DNA of 64,000 nucleotides from Diphasiastrum complanatum (taxonomy: Eukaryota; Streptophyta; Lycopodiopsida; Lycopodiales; Lycopodiaceae): contig CM055099.1 in NCBI GenBank assembly GCA_029204225.1, forward strand, positions 55,924,386-55,988,385. Direction: 5' to 3'. This document shows, one piece after another, positions 11,425-22,689 of this stretch. The notes beneath the pieces are model-generated. The model saw only the letters and a program-made list of their open reading frames with translations, made no database searches and was not told where the DNA came from. How positions within the stretch are numbered: the first letter of the stretch is position 1; each line of letters starts with the position of its first letter. Position numbers and translations under genes: made by a program.

Positions 11425-11560
11425 TGCACTACTAGTGGTGCATGGGCCTTGGAGGGTATAATTATACCCATTGGGTGTTTAGTGAGGTGTCACAGTGCAC
11501 TACTAGTGGTGCATGGCCCTTGGAGGGTATAAGTATACTAATTGGGCTCTCACTAGTGTA
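11425..11560. repeat. short tandem duplication
   Basis: GCACTACTAGTGGTGCATGG followed by CCTTGGAGGGTATAA occurs at about 11426 and again at about 11493, roughly 66 bp apart. The core CACTACTAGTGGTGC is itself nearly palindromic. Confidence 0.7.
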
Positions 11561-11825
11561 TGCCTGATTGTGGTGCTAGTAGCTATATGCTGCTGATATG
11601 ACTCCTCTATCCCTTGTGAGAGATTGATCCATAGCTTGGGGGCTAGATCCATAAGATCTAGATTTGGTTGGGTTGGTTTGTCCACCACCCGATTCCCTTG
11701 TGTAGGTTTATCACGGTTTGCTTGGTTGGCTATTGCATCCTAGGTAGGGGCTTTATAACTTGCGGTAGTTCACTTTGATTGATGTGGTCTCCTATGCAAG
11801 CAAGACCTCTATGAAGGTCCTTCAC

Positions 11826-12008
11826 TCACAAAACATAATTGGATGCAATCTCAATACTCATTTGAAAAGTTTGAAAATTTTGATTTCTAAGTGTGAGCAA
11901 TCTAGAGGTAATTTTGGCCTCATAAATAGCTTTGAGGGTGTCCCAAGCCTCCTTAGCTGAGGTGCAAGCACTAATCTCTCTCAACACTTCATTTGAAACA
12001 TTTATCTT
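11826..12008 (-). pseudogene. copia gag fragment
   Basis: Minus-strand open stretch with INVSNEVLREISACTSAKEA, then WDTLKAIYEAKITSRLLTLR, the middle of copia Gag (compare NVSNELLKEISSCTTSKEAW in element F). About 60 residues survive. It is cut at 12008, exactly where the LTR-like sequence TGTTGGGGGTATTCCCAACA begins. Confidence 0.8.
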
Positions 12009-12990
12009 TGTTGGGGGTATTCCCAACAAAGTGTAAACAAATAAAATTGTCCAATAAAATGTGCTGCGAGGGCATGGCATCCTGCACGTATAAGCCCATG
12101 GCCCAATGAGCACGCAAGCCAAAGTGTAAATAAATTAAAATAGACTTGGGCCTTTGTAATTAAAATAAAACTTGAGGCCCAAAGTCAATTTTAAACTTAG
12201 AGTTTACTTTTTAGAGTTGGGTCCAATTTTGGACTCACATGAATCTTGTGATTTCCAATGTACTTTTGTTGGACCCTTGGATCAAGTTGGGTCCAAGATG
12301 AATGGATAGGATCAATGTGAATATTAGCCAATAGGGTTGAGGGGCAAGGGCCTTCCCCATTTTATAAAAAGGCACCATTTGTAGACTATTTGGATGCTTA
12401 ATAGAGAGGAGGAGACTCTACTATTTTGAGAGCTCACGCATCCTCATTTGCTAATCAATCTTGCTTATGCTATTTTTGTGTTTGCTTGCTATTTCCATTT
12501 CTTCCATGCTTTTTTGTTTGTGATTAGTTAAGGTTTCTCCATAAGCAATGACATTGAGCATTTGAGCTAACCTTCATCTCATCTCTCTCTCTCTCTCTCT
12601 CTTTCTCTCTTCTCTTCTCTCTTCCTCTTCTTGTCTATCCTTTCCCCTCACCCAAAAGCATGATGAATGTTAGTGTAGAGGAGTAGAGTTAAAGGAGAGT
12701 AGTGTTAGTGGTGAATAGAGTTAAGGGAGAAAGTAGGAAACTAACTAAAAATAGCATCGGTGTTTAGAGTTAGTTTTCTGTATTTTTTTGTATTTGGACT
12801 GTTCACAGCTAGCGGAGGAGGTGTGAGAGGGTAGAGGAGGCCTTGAACAGTCTCTAAGGGCTTGAAACCCAAACCAACCAGCCAAAAAACCCAAAAAAAC
12901 ACACCAATCTGCATTTTTGGAGGGAAAAAGAGCCTAAAATCTCATCAGATTTTCATATCTCTAGAACTAGTTTGAATTAATCCTTGCATG
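12009..12990 (+). repeat. probable LTR of a plus-strand gypsy (boundaries uncertain)
   Basis: Starts TGTTGGGGGTATTCCCAACA, a 7-bp inverted repeat typical of plant gypsy LTR starts, at the point where a gag fragment is interrupted. A TATA-like TTATAAAAAGG lies at about 12362 and a CT tract follows. A weak primer-site candidate, TGGCAGCAGCTCCAGGG, begins near 12993. The second LTR is not found, so the end is a guess. Confidence 0.4.
12581..12640. repeat. CT microsatellite
   Basis: A (CT)n run of about 20 bp grades into imperfect TCTCTTC pyrimidine repeats, downstream of the TATA-like sequence of the putative LTR. Confidence 0.85.
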
Positions 12991-13029
12991 ATTGGCAGCA
13001 GCTCCAGGGTACTGTCCTAGACCTACATA

Positions 13030-13625
13030 GAAGCCTACGAGAGTAGTTCCAAGCATATTGTAAAAATCAGAGAAAAGTCATAAAAAATTCAAAAAACCCT
13101 TGAAAAAATCCAAAAAGATTCAAATCTTCATAAAAACTCTCACAGAGCCCTCTGAAATTCCATCTCAGAGAGAACAGGACATAGAGAAGCTTGTGAGAGT
13201 TAGTTTGATGTCTAAGTGCTTGTGCGAGAGTTCTCAGTAAAAAGAAGATGGGAAAGTACCAGTAAACCCTCGCAGACAACAAAATTTTCAGTTCCAGTGG
13301 GCACGAACTCTCGCAGAGGATTTCGAAGTTTCATCTCAGTGAGACCAGGACACATAAGAGCTTGCAAGAGTTAGTTTGATTCCAGTGAGCAAAAAATTGG
13401 ATTTAAGTGCAAAAAAATCACTAAAAAGTGAAGATCCAACAAATCCTTCTAGTAAGAACTCTTGCAGACCCTCTCAACAATTTAAAATGATAATTTCCAT
13501 CAGTGATGAAGCCTGCGAGAGTTCGTTTTGAGAGTTAGCGAAAAAGCCAAAAAAGTGGTTTTGAACTCTCGCAGAAGGTGAAATTTTCACTTCTTGCAAG
13601 AGTTAACTCTTGTAGAGAATTCTAT
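13030..13625. repeat. leader with many copies of an AACTCTCGCAGA/TGCGAGAGTT motif
   Basis: Variants of AACTCTCGCAGA and its complement TCTGCGAGAGTT occur about ten times in 600 bp on both strands (for example near 13132, 13266, 13307, 13445, 13512 and 13564). One larger unit is duplicated: CATCTCAGAGAGAACAGGAC near 13160 resembles CATCTCAGTGAGACCAGGAC near 13332. It lies directly upstream of the gypsy gag. Confidence 0.65.
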
Positions 13626-13929
13626 AGTGAGATCTGATTCAGATCCAGCTACTGTCAAAATTCTCAAGTCAATCAGTGCAAGGAGAAAAAAGTTATCAAG
13701 GAAAAACCACCGCAAAAGGCCTAAAATTTACTTCCGGCCGATCAGATCGATCAGATCCTTGAGATCCAGACTACATCCTACTGTATAAGCAAGATCCAAT
13801 CACTTTGGAACCCACCATCAGATGAATCTGAGATCGGGATGATCAATAGCACGAAGAATAGCAAATCAAGCACCACACCTTTCCAGATTAGCGATTGTGC
13901 AACAAGCGACAGAACCAGAACCAGCACCA

Positions 13930-14443
13930 ATGGATCCAATGGGCCAAACTGTACCTATCGCTCCCTTGCATGTAGTCCGGAGAGCACCATGGATGGAAAT
14001 ACCAAAATACGACGGATCATTAGATCCCATCCGATTCCTCTAGATCTACGAGCAAACTTGTGAAATCTATGACGAACGGACACCTACGAAGAAGCTGATG
14101 TTGTTCTCCATGTCCTTATTGGCAGTGGCTCAGGATTGGTTTTTCAACCTGTCAGAGGAAGAAAAATCTACCTGGGAAGCGGTTAAAGCAGATCTCATTA
14201 TGCGCTTTAAGACTCGTTCCTCCTGCTGAGCAAAGTCAAGATGGGAAAATGAGAAAGGGTTAGGGACTATATTGAGCGGGTCAAACACTTACGATCCGAG
14301 TGTAGTGCAGCCCTAACTCCTGATCACGTGATGATCATGTGGTTCCTAGCCGGACTACCACGAAGCATCAGAAGAGAACTGAAACAATGGGAGCAGTACG
14401 CTACTCTGCAAAAAGCTATGGAAGCTGCCATTAGGGAAGAGGC
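13930..14443 (+). pseudogene. gypsy gag fragment, plus strand
   Basis: In the frame from ATG 13930 the sequence reads MDPMGQTVPIAPLHVVRRAP then WMEIPKYDGSLDPIRF, the usual gypsy Gag opening (PKYDG-DP). After a frameshift it continues IYEQTCEIYDERTPTKKLML, VAQDWFFNLSEEEKSTWEAV and DLIMRFKTRS. Another break is followed by DYIERVKHLRSECSAALTPD, then MIMWFLAGLPRSIRRELK and EAAIREEA. The last 150 bp match the gag start of the opposite-strand gypsy at 27372. No knuckle, protease or pol follows; homology ends near 14443. Confidence 0.85.
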
Positions 14444-14647
14444 TGTTGTGTTAATGACTGCAGGTTGGGATGAGGTAGATGCTTGAGATTGTGGGTAAAG
14501 GTTAGTATGTGGCACAAGGGTAGATAGGAGGAATGAGCGTTGGAAACCGTGCACTTTCACCTCGAGAAGTGAGTAGGCAAAGTTACACAACAGGGGGCCT
14601 GCTACGATTTGCTCATGGTTGTTGGGTTTGATGGAGTTTGTTAGTTC

Positions 14648-15244
14648 TCAAATAAGGAAGCTATGCCAGTCGTATGGCACAATGGAGGGGTTAAGAAATT
14701 CCATAAAGGATTCCACTATCTGACTCAGCAGCGTAGACTGGATTTTGTCCTTGCAAAATGTTGAAATAACCAGAAAGTTATTCAACAGATGCGCAGCTGC
14801 CTGGATGACGGGTTCCGTGAAAGCTTCTATTAGGTAACCATTGTTAGTCTGGATGGGGATTTCTGGTACGGTTTGGGTGACGAATCGTTTGATCAGAACT
14901 TTGGCGTGGCGATGGGAGATGGGTTGACGATCACCGGACATAATACCAACGGTGATCATCGAGTCGGCGTTAATCCTGACCTTGTACATAATACCTTGGT
15001 ACAGGAATTGGGAACGAGCCTTGGCCTCATCCCAGGTGGCGTCATCGTGAAGGGCGAGGTCCATGTTAATCTCAGAATGGAAGAGCACCGAGTAAAAACC
15101 CATTGCTTCAAGGAGGGGCCCGACTGTCTGCAGCCATGGTTGGATCAAAGTGTCAGAGAGTAGAGGCCAAATCTGCGTGGCCTCGGGGATGTCACGCTGG
15201 ATCACCTGTTTGGCGCCAGAGTCTTCAGATGATGAGGAAGCCAT
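14648..15244 (-). CDS. orphan 198-aa ORF between inverted gypsy parts, unknown function
   Basis: Uninterrupted ATG-to-stop frame (MASSSSEDSGAKQVIQRDIP at the start, ending PYDWHSFLI). It opens with a Ser/acidic tail. No signal peptide, membrane segment, zinc motif or catalytic motif is visible, and it is mostly predicted helix with moderate charge. I do not recognise the family. A TATA box (15505-15498) lies about 255 bp upstream, and the start context is AACATGGCT. It lies downstream, on the same strand, of the gypsy G integrase (ending 16344) and tail to tail with a gypsy gag on the other strand. The surrounding pol has many stops while this frame has none. It could be an accessory retrotransposon ORF, a captured host gene or chance; I lean to an accessory ORF. 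Confidence 0.45.
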   Translation of the reverse strand: MASSSSEDSGAKQVIQRDIPEATQIWPLLSDTLIQPWLQTVGPLLEAMGFYSVLFHSEINMDLALHDDATWDEAKARSQFLYQGIMYKVRINADSMITVGIMSGDRQPISHRHAKVLIKRFVTQTVPEIPIQTNNGYLIEAFTEPVIQAAAHLLNNFLVISTFCKDKIQSTLLSQIVESFMEFLNPSIVPYDWHSFLI

Positions 15245-15497
15245 GTTAGCAATGATGATTAGTGGTCGAAAAAAGTCAAAAAAGTAGAAAACGGTGGAAA
15301 ATGAAAGGAAACAGTAGAAAACTGAGAACAGTGAGTGTTGGATGACAATGATTGTAGTTCAGAGTGCAGATCGGTATTTGATATGTGCAGATGACAGCTG
15401 GTAGAAAGTTTGGTTAAAAACAGAGAACTTGGTATTTTCAGTGGAAATTTTGGTAGAGCTTCGCTAGCAAAGGTGACAAATGGCTCGAATTCAACCC

Positions 15498-15505
15498 TTA
15501 TATAG
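15498..15505 (-). promoter_or_regulatory. TATA box candidate upstream of the 198-aa ORF
   Basis: On the minus strand the sequence reads CGCTATATAAGGG, a strong plant TATA context. A start about 30 bp downstream would leave a leader of roughly 225 bases before the ATG at 15244. It may be the promoter of a decayed LTR instead of a gene promoter. Confidence 0.45.
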
Positions 15506-15594
15506 CGGAATTTAGAGTGCATATTAGGTGAAATTCACTTTCCCTTGCCCAATTCCACCCAAATTTTGGCAGGCACCTTCTTCACAAAATTCTA

Positions 15595-15915
15595 AGGCCT
15601 CAAGGAAGTCTGTGAGAGTTCAGAAGGTGATTTGACTGCTATGTGAAGGTTCTGCGAGGGTTCAGGCTGTCTACAAGGGTTCAACTCTCGCAGGAAGTGA
15701 TCTCTCGCACAACTTGTTCCTCTGATTGGATTTTCAAGATTAGACCATGTAGGCAAGCTAATTTCACTGCTTTGATTCCATTTAGGCACCTTGCGAGATT
15801 TGGTAAGTTGATCTTGATGCTCTGCGAGGGTTCTAAGTATTCTGCTTCTGGGAACTCTCGCATACACTAAAAAATGATGATTCCTCCATCAAGAACTCTC
15901 GTAAAGATTTTTATG
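15595..15915. repeat. second cluster of the CTCTCGCAG motif
   Basis: About nine variants of CTGCGAGGGTTC, AACTCTCGCAGG and similar in 320 bp, the same word family as at 13030-13625. This suggests that the two regions are leaders or LTR parts of one gypsy family in opposite orientation. Confidence 0.6.
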
Positions 15916-16343
15916 GATGCATCTAGGTCAGATCTGGTGACTATCCAATTTTCAAGAGCTATCTCCCAGGGGATCTCAAAAAATCATGAAAAAAGTGCTC
16001 CTTTAGAGTGTTTTTTTGACGAGATCTTGAGATTTTCTGATTTTTAACTTTTGTAAACTGGTAATCAGCTTCATCCAGGCTTGATCTGACTATTGGTAGT
16101 GCTCTGAAAGTTCTGATGGATTCTTGGTAGTAGATCCCTCAGTCAGTTTGATGATCTGCTTCCTTTTTTACCTTATCAGGATCTGGATCCTCCTTGGATT
16201 CTGATGGATTTCCCCGATCCTGCCAGATCTCGTTGAATCTTGATGGATTTAGCTTGATTTGGCTGGATATCCTTAGATCTAGCGGTAATGGCTGAGCAAA
16301 TAAGTTTTTTGTAACGTGACACCCCCAATCTGGATCTGTCTTA
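15916..16343. other. non-coding region after gypsy G integrase
   Basis: No gene seen. It is downstream of the integrase end on the minus strand and may be 3' untranslated sequence of element G. Confidence 0.4.
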
Positions 16344-17846
16344 CTATGGTGGCCAGTACTTGTGCAACCGGCTGCCATTGATGGGTGTGTCGAAGGGCAT
16401 CCCATCAAGCTGTTCTAAGTTCACGGCCCCATGATTAAGAATTTTCTTGATCCTATAAGGACCTTCGCCCGTGAATTTTAACTTCCCCTTGATTGCCTTG
16501 GTTTTATACATCATGACCAGATCTCCTAAACGAAGATCCTTCTTTTGTAATCTGCGATCATGCCAAGCCTTGCGTCTTTCCATTTCCACTGCCAGTGCAT
16601 GCACAACTAGTAAGCATATTTCAAAGAGTTTATGCAGAGCTTCGTTGCATAGCTGTAGAGATTTGGACTCATTAAGATGTTGCACGGTGGCAATCCTTAA
16701 TGATGGAACTAAAAACTCTATTGGCATCACAGCATCCTAACCATATACCAATTGGAAGGGTGTTTGATCGGTGCTCCATTTATATGTTGTCCTGAATGCC
16801 CACAGTGCAGCATGCAACTTGTGTTCCCAATCTGATCTGCTAGCTTCAACTGTTTTCGTGAGCATGCTACACAGAATCTTATTGCATGATTCTGCTTGCC
16901 CATTACCACGAGGATAATAAGGCATACTGGTTCTGTGGATCACGAAGAATTCCTCCAACAGGACCTTGATGGTCTTGTTGATAAAATGGCTTCCGTGATC
17001 ATTGGCTAGTTCCACCGGGCACTCGAAGCGCACAATGATATTTTCATAAAGGAACTTGGCAGGGGTCCTAGCGTCTGCTACTCGTACTGCCTTGGCTTTG
17101 ACCCATTTGGTGAGGTAGTCTGTGGCTACGATTATGTATCGAGCCTGAGAACTCCTTGTTGCAGGGTGAATTGGACCAATATAATCCAATCCCCATTTTT
17201 CGAATGGTGCTTGGGCTAAGACTGGGTGCAGTAGATCATAGTTCAACCTCGTTGGTCTTCTTGCCCTTTGGCACACATCGCACTTTTTCAAGTATTCCTT
17301 TGTGTCTTTATGAATCGTTGGCCACCAACATCCTGATTGCAAGATCTTGCGAACTGTAATGTCAGATGCAAAATGACCTCCACTCATGCCTTCATGTGAA
17401 AGCGAAATGATCTGGGTGGTCTCATGAGGAAGAATACACCGCCGAAGAATTCCATCTGGACCTCTTTGGTACAATTGGCCGGCAATCAGCTGATAAGGTC
17501 TAGCTTTCAAGATCAATTTTCGTTGTTTCACCTGTGGTAGTGATTTGTCTGGTTGGCCTTGCATTAGATATTCGACAATGTCGGCAGCCCATTCTGGTAC
17601 CGTATCTACGTAAAATAAGGTAGCATCTTCCAGCTCATCATCGGGTTGGGTTGTGATCCCCTTTCCCTTGATTCGTGACAAATGATCTGCCATGTAGTGT
17701 TGTTCTCCCTTGCGAACTACTATCCGAAAATCAAATTCCAACAACAACAGGAGCCATCTAGTGATTCTCCCGGTGTTGCAAGTTTTATTAACAAGATATA
17801 ACAAGGGTTGATAGTCCATATAAAAAGCAAAATGTGTGGCCATCAA
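16344..17846 (-). pseudogene. gypsy G RNase H end and integrase
   Basis: The 369-codon stretch 17846-16737 begins in RNase H (FAFYMDYQPLLYLVN, RITRWLLLLLEFDF, HYMADHLSRI). It continues into the integrase zinc domain (HEGMSGGHFASDITV, CDVCQRAR) and the DDE core: D in GLDYIGPIHP, D in NDHGSHFI, E in GNGQAESCNK. A stop after FQLVYG is followed by 16730-16344 (MMPIEFLVPSLRIA, LGDLVMMYKTKAIKGKLKF, GEGPYRIKKI, ending HKYWPP), the integrase C-terminal domain that binds DNA. The core triad is intact but the frame is broken at 16737. The stop is TAA in place of a sense codon. Confidence 0.93.
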
Positions 17847-17852
17847 ATAGTG

Positions 17853-19293
17853 CTAAAACTTCTTCACCGCATAGATCATTGCCAGTGCTTCTCGCTCTGT
17901 GGTTGAATAATTCATTTCGGTATCACTGAGCTGTCGGCTTGCAAATCGGATTGGAAAATCCTTGCTGTGTTCACCTGGCTGGGTTAAGACTGCATACTTC
18001 GATGCGTCCGTATGCACATGGAACTCAATGGACCAATTGGGTGGTTGTAGAATTGGTGCTGAGACCAATGCATCCTTAATCTTCTGGAAAGCCTTTAGAG
18101 CTTTCTCATTCCAATGTGGATCCGTTGTGAGCTTGTAAATTGGTCTGGCTAATTTCGCAAAATCGAGAATGAGGATCATATAATAGTTAGCATGACCCAT
18201 GAAAATGTAGACTGTAGATCGTCCCCGGTGGTGGTAGATCAACAATGATCTTGATCTTTGATAGATCTGTGACGATCCCGTGTCTTGACGCTATATGGCC
18301 AAGTATCAAGCCATGTGTCACCCAGAATTGACATTTTTCTGGATTCAGGGAGATCTGGTATTCGCGGCATTTTTGTAGCACCTTTTTCAAATTGGATAAG
18401 TGTTCTGAATCTGGTCCATGCACGCACAGATTGTCCAAGTAAATTTCCAGAAATTTTTGCAAATAATCTTTGAATGCCGCCTGGAAAGTTCCTGGGGCAT
18501 TGCAAAGTCCGAATGGCATCACTTTATAGGCATAGGTTCCCCATTCCGTGGCGAATGCTATCTTGTGTTGGTCCTGGGGGCCTATTTTCACCTAGTTGTA
18601 GCTGCTAAAGCTGTCCAGAAAACTGTAGGCTTCGTCACCAGCTACTCTATCAAGGACACTTTTCGTAAATGGTAAAGGAAAATGGTCCTTCTTGGTGACT
18701 GCATTAAGTGCTTTCAGATTCACACAGATATGCATTTTTTCATTCTTCTTGGGTACTATAACTATCGGCGATACCCATTCCGTGTGCTCGATTTCGTAAA
18801 TGAAATCTGCATCCATAAGTTTCTACAACTCTTGCTTGATCACTTCTGTATAATTTGGGTTGCAGCGGTAGTAACGGCTTACCTTGGGGACTCTTCCGTC
18901 CACCAAAGGTATGGTGTGCTGGACTACTGTTGGCGAAATGCCCTTTAGATCATTATAGCTCTAGGCAAAACAGTCTTTATATTCCACCAACAAGGACCGT
19001 AGTCTCTTGAACTGCGTGGGTGTTAACTGCTCTCCCACATGCACTATTCTTTCTTCTTCTCCTGGTTCCGCAAGATTCATCGGCTGTGTTCGCGAGGTCC
19101 CTCGAAGACTTGTTTCGCTGGTGTCTGACTTTGATCAGGTTCTCGTTGGGCTTGCGGCATCATGACTACCACGTCGTCCAATGTATAATTCTTGAAAGTA
19201 TCAGACATCTCATGAACTGGAGCTCATCGAGATTCCTCTTTCAACATATTGATCTTGGCTCGACTGGTCATTTTTTTTATTTTCTGTCACCTA
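17853..19293 (-). pseudogene. gypsy G reverse transcriptase and RNase H start, decayed
   Basis: From 19293 leftwards: YNDLKGISPTVVQHTIPLVD, then KLMDADFIYEIEHTEWVSPI and VPKKNEKM (RT fingers), FLDSFSSYN followed by a TAG where the family has Q, and ATEWGTYAYKVMPFGLCNAP. The active site reads YLDN where functional RTs have YxDD, so the second metal-binding Asp is lost. Then CQFWVTHGLILGHIAS, and the RNase H start HTDASKYAVLTQPGEHSKDF with TEREALAMIYAVKKF and stop. At least four stops or frameshifts; several are explained by G-to-A changes on the coding strand. Confidence 0.92.
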
Positions 19294-19298
19294 TGTAG

Positions 19299-19558
19299 TA
19301 TCAAGAATTAGATATACAACATCAAGCATTCACCATAAGCAATCACCACAAGAAGGCGGAAGAAGAACACGCACTGTCACTCTATCACACTAACTCATAC
19401 AGAATGTAAAATGTACAAATGAACCCTGAACCCTGATAGAGAGAGAAAACCTACGAGTAGACTAATAGACTACCCCGGCTATTGACAACTGGTCACAGCT
19501 GTCAACATTAATGTGCATCGTAAACAGTAACTATGAAGTTTATCATTGATTTCTAACA
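19299..19558 (-). repeat. 3' LTR of copia C
   Basis: 260 bp, homologous to 24469-24742. The outer TG has mutated to TA (19299-19300); it ends TTCTAACA. It lacks about 14 bp (a GTAATGTAAACAAT repeat) found in the other LTR and differs at several other bases, so the insertion is not recent. Confidence 0.92.
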
Positions 19559-19559
19559 C

Positions 19560-22500
19560 TCTCCCTCAATGATAAAATTACATTTTTCTATCCCTAATAG
19601 AGTACGAAACCTCTCAAATTTACATCTACCTAATGACTTAATAAAAATATCAGCCTTTTGATCTTCAGATTTACAAAAAAACAAGATCAATGGCTCCATC
19701 AAGAATTTTCTCTTGAACAAAATGGTAGTGTATTTCGATGTGCTTGGTTTGAGCATGTAAAACTGGATTTTTGGCAAGGTAAATGCAACTTTGATTATCG
19801 CAAGATATAGTAGTCGCATCCACTTGTGGTTGACCTAAATCCACAAGTAATCTTCATAATCATACCACTTCTTGTGTAGCATTGCTGAGTGCTCGATATT
19901 CAGCTTCCTTCGATGATAAGGCTACTGTAGGTTGCTTTTTGCTGCTCCATGAAATTGCAGCTGTACCATAACTGAATGTATGACCACTTGTAGATCTTCT
20001 GTCATCAATATTACCTGCCCAATCGGCATCTGTATAACCTACCAACATTGGCGTTTCAGGCTGATCATACTTCAAACCAAAATTCAATGTCCCTCGAATG
20101 TATTTGAGAATACATTTAGTAGACTTCCAGTGTACTTGACTAGGATCTTGCATAAATTGACTAACAACACCAACAACATAAGAAATATCAGGTCATGTGT
20201 GTGTCAAATAAATGAAAGTACCCACCAGCTGTCTATACAAATAAGCATCCACTTTCTCAGATTCATCATATGCAGTAAGCTTCATGTTGACATCCATAGG
20301 TGTACTCAAAGGCTTACAATCTTGCATATTGAACTTATAAAGCAAATCTCATGCATATTTGCTTTGTAAAAGAAAGACCATGTCTTCTTTTGCCATACTT
20401 CAATGACAAGACAATAGTGCATCAATCCTAGATCACTCATATCAAAAGCTTTGGAAAGATTTGATTTTATTTCATCAATTAAGCTCTCATTACTTCCTGT
20501 AATAATCAAATCATCCACGTACAACACAATGAATACTATATCTGAATCTTGCCTTAGAATGTAAAGATTAGGATCAGCATCACTCTTTATCATTCCCCTT
20601 CGCTTGAAGTGTTCATCAATGCAAGAGTACCATGCCCGTGGTGCTTGCTTCAATCCATAAATGGCTTTGTTGAGCTTACAAACGAGATGCTCTCTCCCTG
20701 GCTCAACAAATCCTTGAGGTTGTACTACGTACACCTCTTCATCTAGCACTCCATAAAGAAAAGCAGATTTAACGTCCATTTGCTGGATCTTCCAACCATA
20801 GAAAGCAGAAATAGCAATGATAGAACGTATAGTTACCATCTTAGCTATGGGTGCAAAGGTTTCTTCAAAATCAATACCTTCCTGCTGCTCAAATCCTCTC
20901 GCAACCAACCGTGCTTTATACTTGTTGAGTTTTCCATCAGCTCCATATTTGATCTTATATATCCATTTGCAAGTGATAGGCGTCTTACCATCAAGTAGCT
21001 CAACCAAGTTCCACGTCCTATTTTTTGATATAGCTTCCATTTCTGTTTCTATAGCTTCACGCCACTCCTTGTGTTCCTTTGCTTTATCAAAAGTTTTTGG
21101 TTCCTGAGCCTTGAGCAAAGAACCCATTAGGGCTAGATTCATCTCTAATCTTGCAGGAGGTTTTTGATTTCTACTTGATCTTCTAAGCTCTCCCTGCTCA
21201 CTTGATTCGGGAGTATCTCCCTTATTAGCATCACTTGTTACTGACAAGTACCACTTAGGCACTCTCCTAGGAATCTCATTATTGACCCTGTCTTTGTCCA
21301 TTGGCTCTTCCATATCGACACCAACTTCTTTCTTCACTTGCATTTTAGCTTTATCATCAAAGGGATCAATTGTCAATTTTATTTGGTCATTTTGACCCAT
21401 CTCATCAAAAGTAGCTTCTCTGAAAATCACGATCTTTTCTGCATCTGTGTCATACATCCTGTATGCCTTGGCTCTTTCATCATATCCAAGGAAAATACAC
21501 TTAACAGCTTTTGCATCTAGTTTCTTTCGTTTTTCATCAGGTACATGAGCGTAAGCATCACAATTAAATATTCATAAATGAGAAACATTAGGTTTTTTTC
21601 CAGTAAAAGCTTCGTAAGGTGTCTTACCCTCCATGGAATTCATAGGACACCGATTCAAGATATGATTAGCTGTGTTGCATGCTTCTGCCAAAAAGTATTT
21701 GGCAAACCCTTGATCTTAAGCATTGCCCTAGCCATCTCCACAATGGATCTGTTTTTCCGTTCTGCAACTCCGTTCTGTTGTGGTGAATAGGGTGTAGTGG
21801 TTTGTCTCTTGATCCCCTGATCCTTGCAGAAATTTATAAAATCTATTAAAAAATACTCACCGCCACCATCTGATCTGAGGGTCTTAATATAACAACTTGT
21901 TTGTTTTTCAACTAGAGCCTTAAACTCTCTAAACTTGGCAAAAGCATCAGATTTCTTGCTTATGAAATAAATCCAGATATGTCTACTATAGTCATCAATG
22001 AATGTGATGAAATAGTAACAACCACTAATGGACCTAGTTTGTATTGGTCCACATAGATCACTATGAACAAGATCAAGAATGCCATTGGCTCTTTTTGCTC
22101 CATCTTTGGGAAATCTCTCTCTATGTTGTTTTCTCAAAATGCAACCCTCACAAATTTTTCCTTCAAAAGAGATATCAGGCAATCCAACAACTAGATTATC
22201 TCTTTTAAGGATTTGCAAGCTTTGAGCACTGATATGACCAAACCTTTGATGCCAAAGATTACTTCGACTATCAACAGTGCTTACCATAGCTTGAGTAAAA
22301 GGTCTCACATTCAAGTTGTAGAGTCGATTCCCGTTGACTCTAGCTCCTATAGCAATCACTTTGTAGTGATTCTTGATGTCTTTGACAAGACATTTGTCAC
22401 TGTCAAACTCAACCTCGAGTTGTTGATCAGCCATTGTCCCAACAGATAGTAGATTGTTAGCTAAGCCAGGTACATATTGCACATTTCTTACATGCTTTAT

Positions 22501-22689
22501 CTTCCCGTTGGCTAACTTCACTGGTACCACTCCAACTCCTTTAACAGATAGCAATTTGCCATCAGCTTGTCCAACTTCATCACCATTGTCAGTTTTCTTG
22601 AGTTCTAAAAACCACTCTTTCCTTGAAGTCATGTGCTTGGATGCACCACTATCAATGTACCAAGTATCCTTGACTTCATCACTTGTCAT
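19560..22689 (-). pseudogene. copia C pol (protease, integrase, RT, RNase H), several frame breaks
   Basis: 22689-21655 carries the protease motif WYIDSGASKHMT, LWHQRFGHISAQSL, CEGCILRKQHRERF and an integrase core (HSDLCGPI, RSDGGGEYF, NGVAERKN). After a frameshift, 21457-20306 has the RT: KARLVARGFEQQEGIDFEET, GWKIQQMDVKSAFLYGV, AIYGLKQAPRAWY and active site YVDDLIITGSNE, so the catalytic pair is preserved. 20153-19860 holds part of RNase H (YTDADWAGNIDDRRSTSGHT, SKEAEYRALSNATQEVV) and 19819-19560 the end. The product would be the replication enzyme set, but no single frame encodes it. Confidence 0.92.

Noticed and set aside
13030-13625. Spaced repeats resembling a CRISPR array
   Set aside because: Copies are degenerate, on both strands and irregularly spaced, and the context is a plant retroelement.
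14873-15163. 96-codon plus-strand frame inside the 198-aa ORF
   Set aside because: It is the antisense shadow of the longer minus-strand frame, which has a better start and an upstream TATA box.
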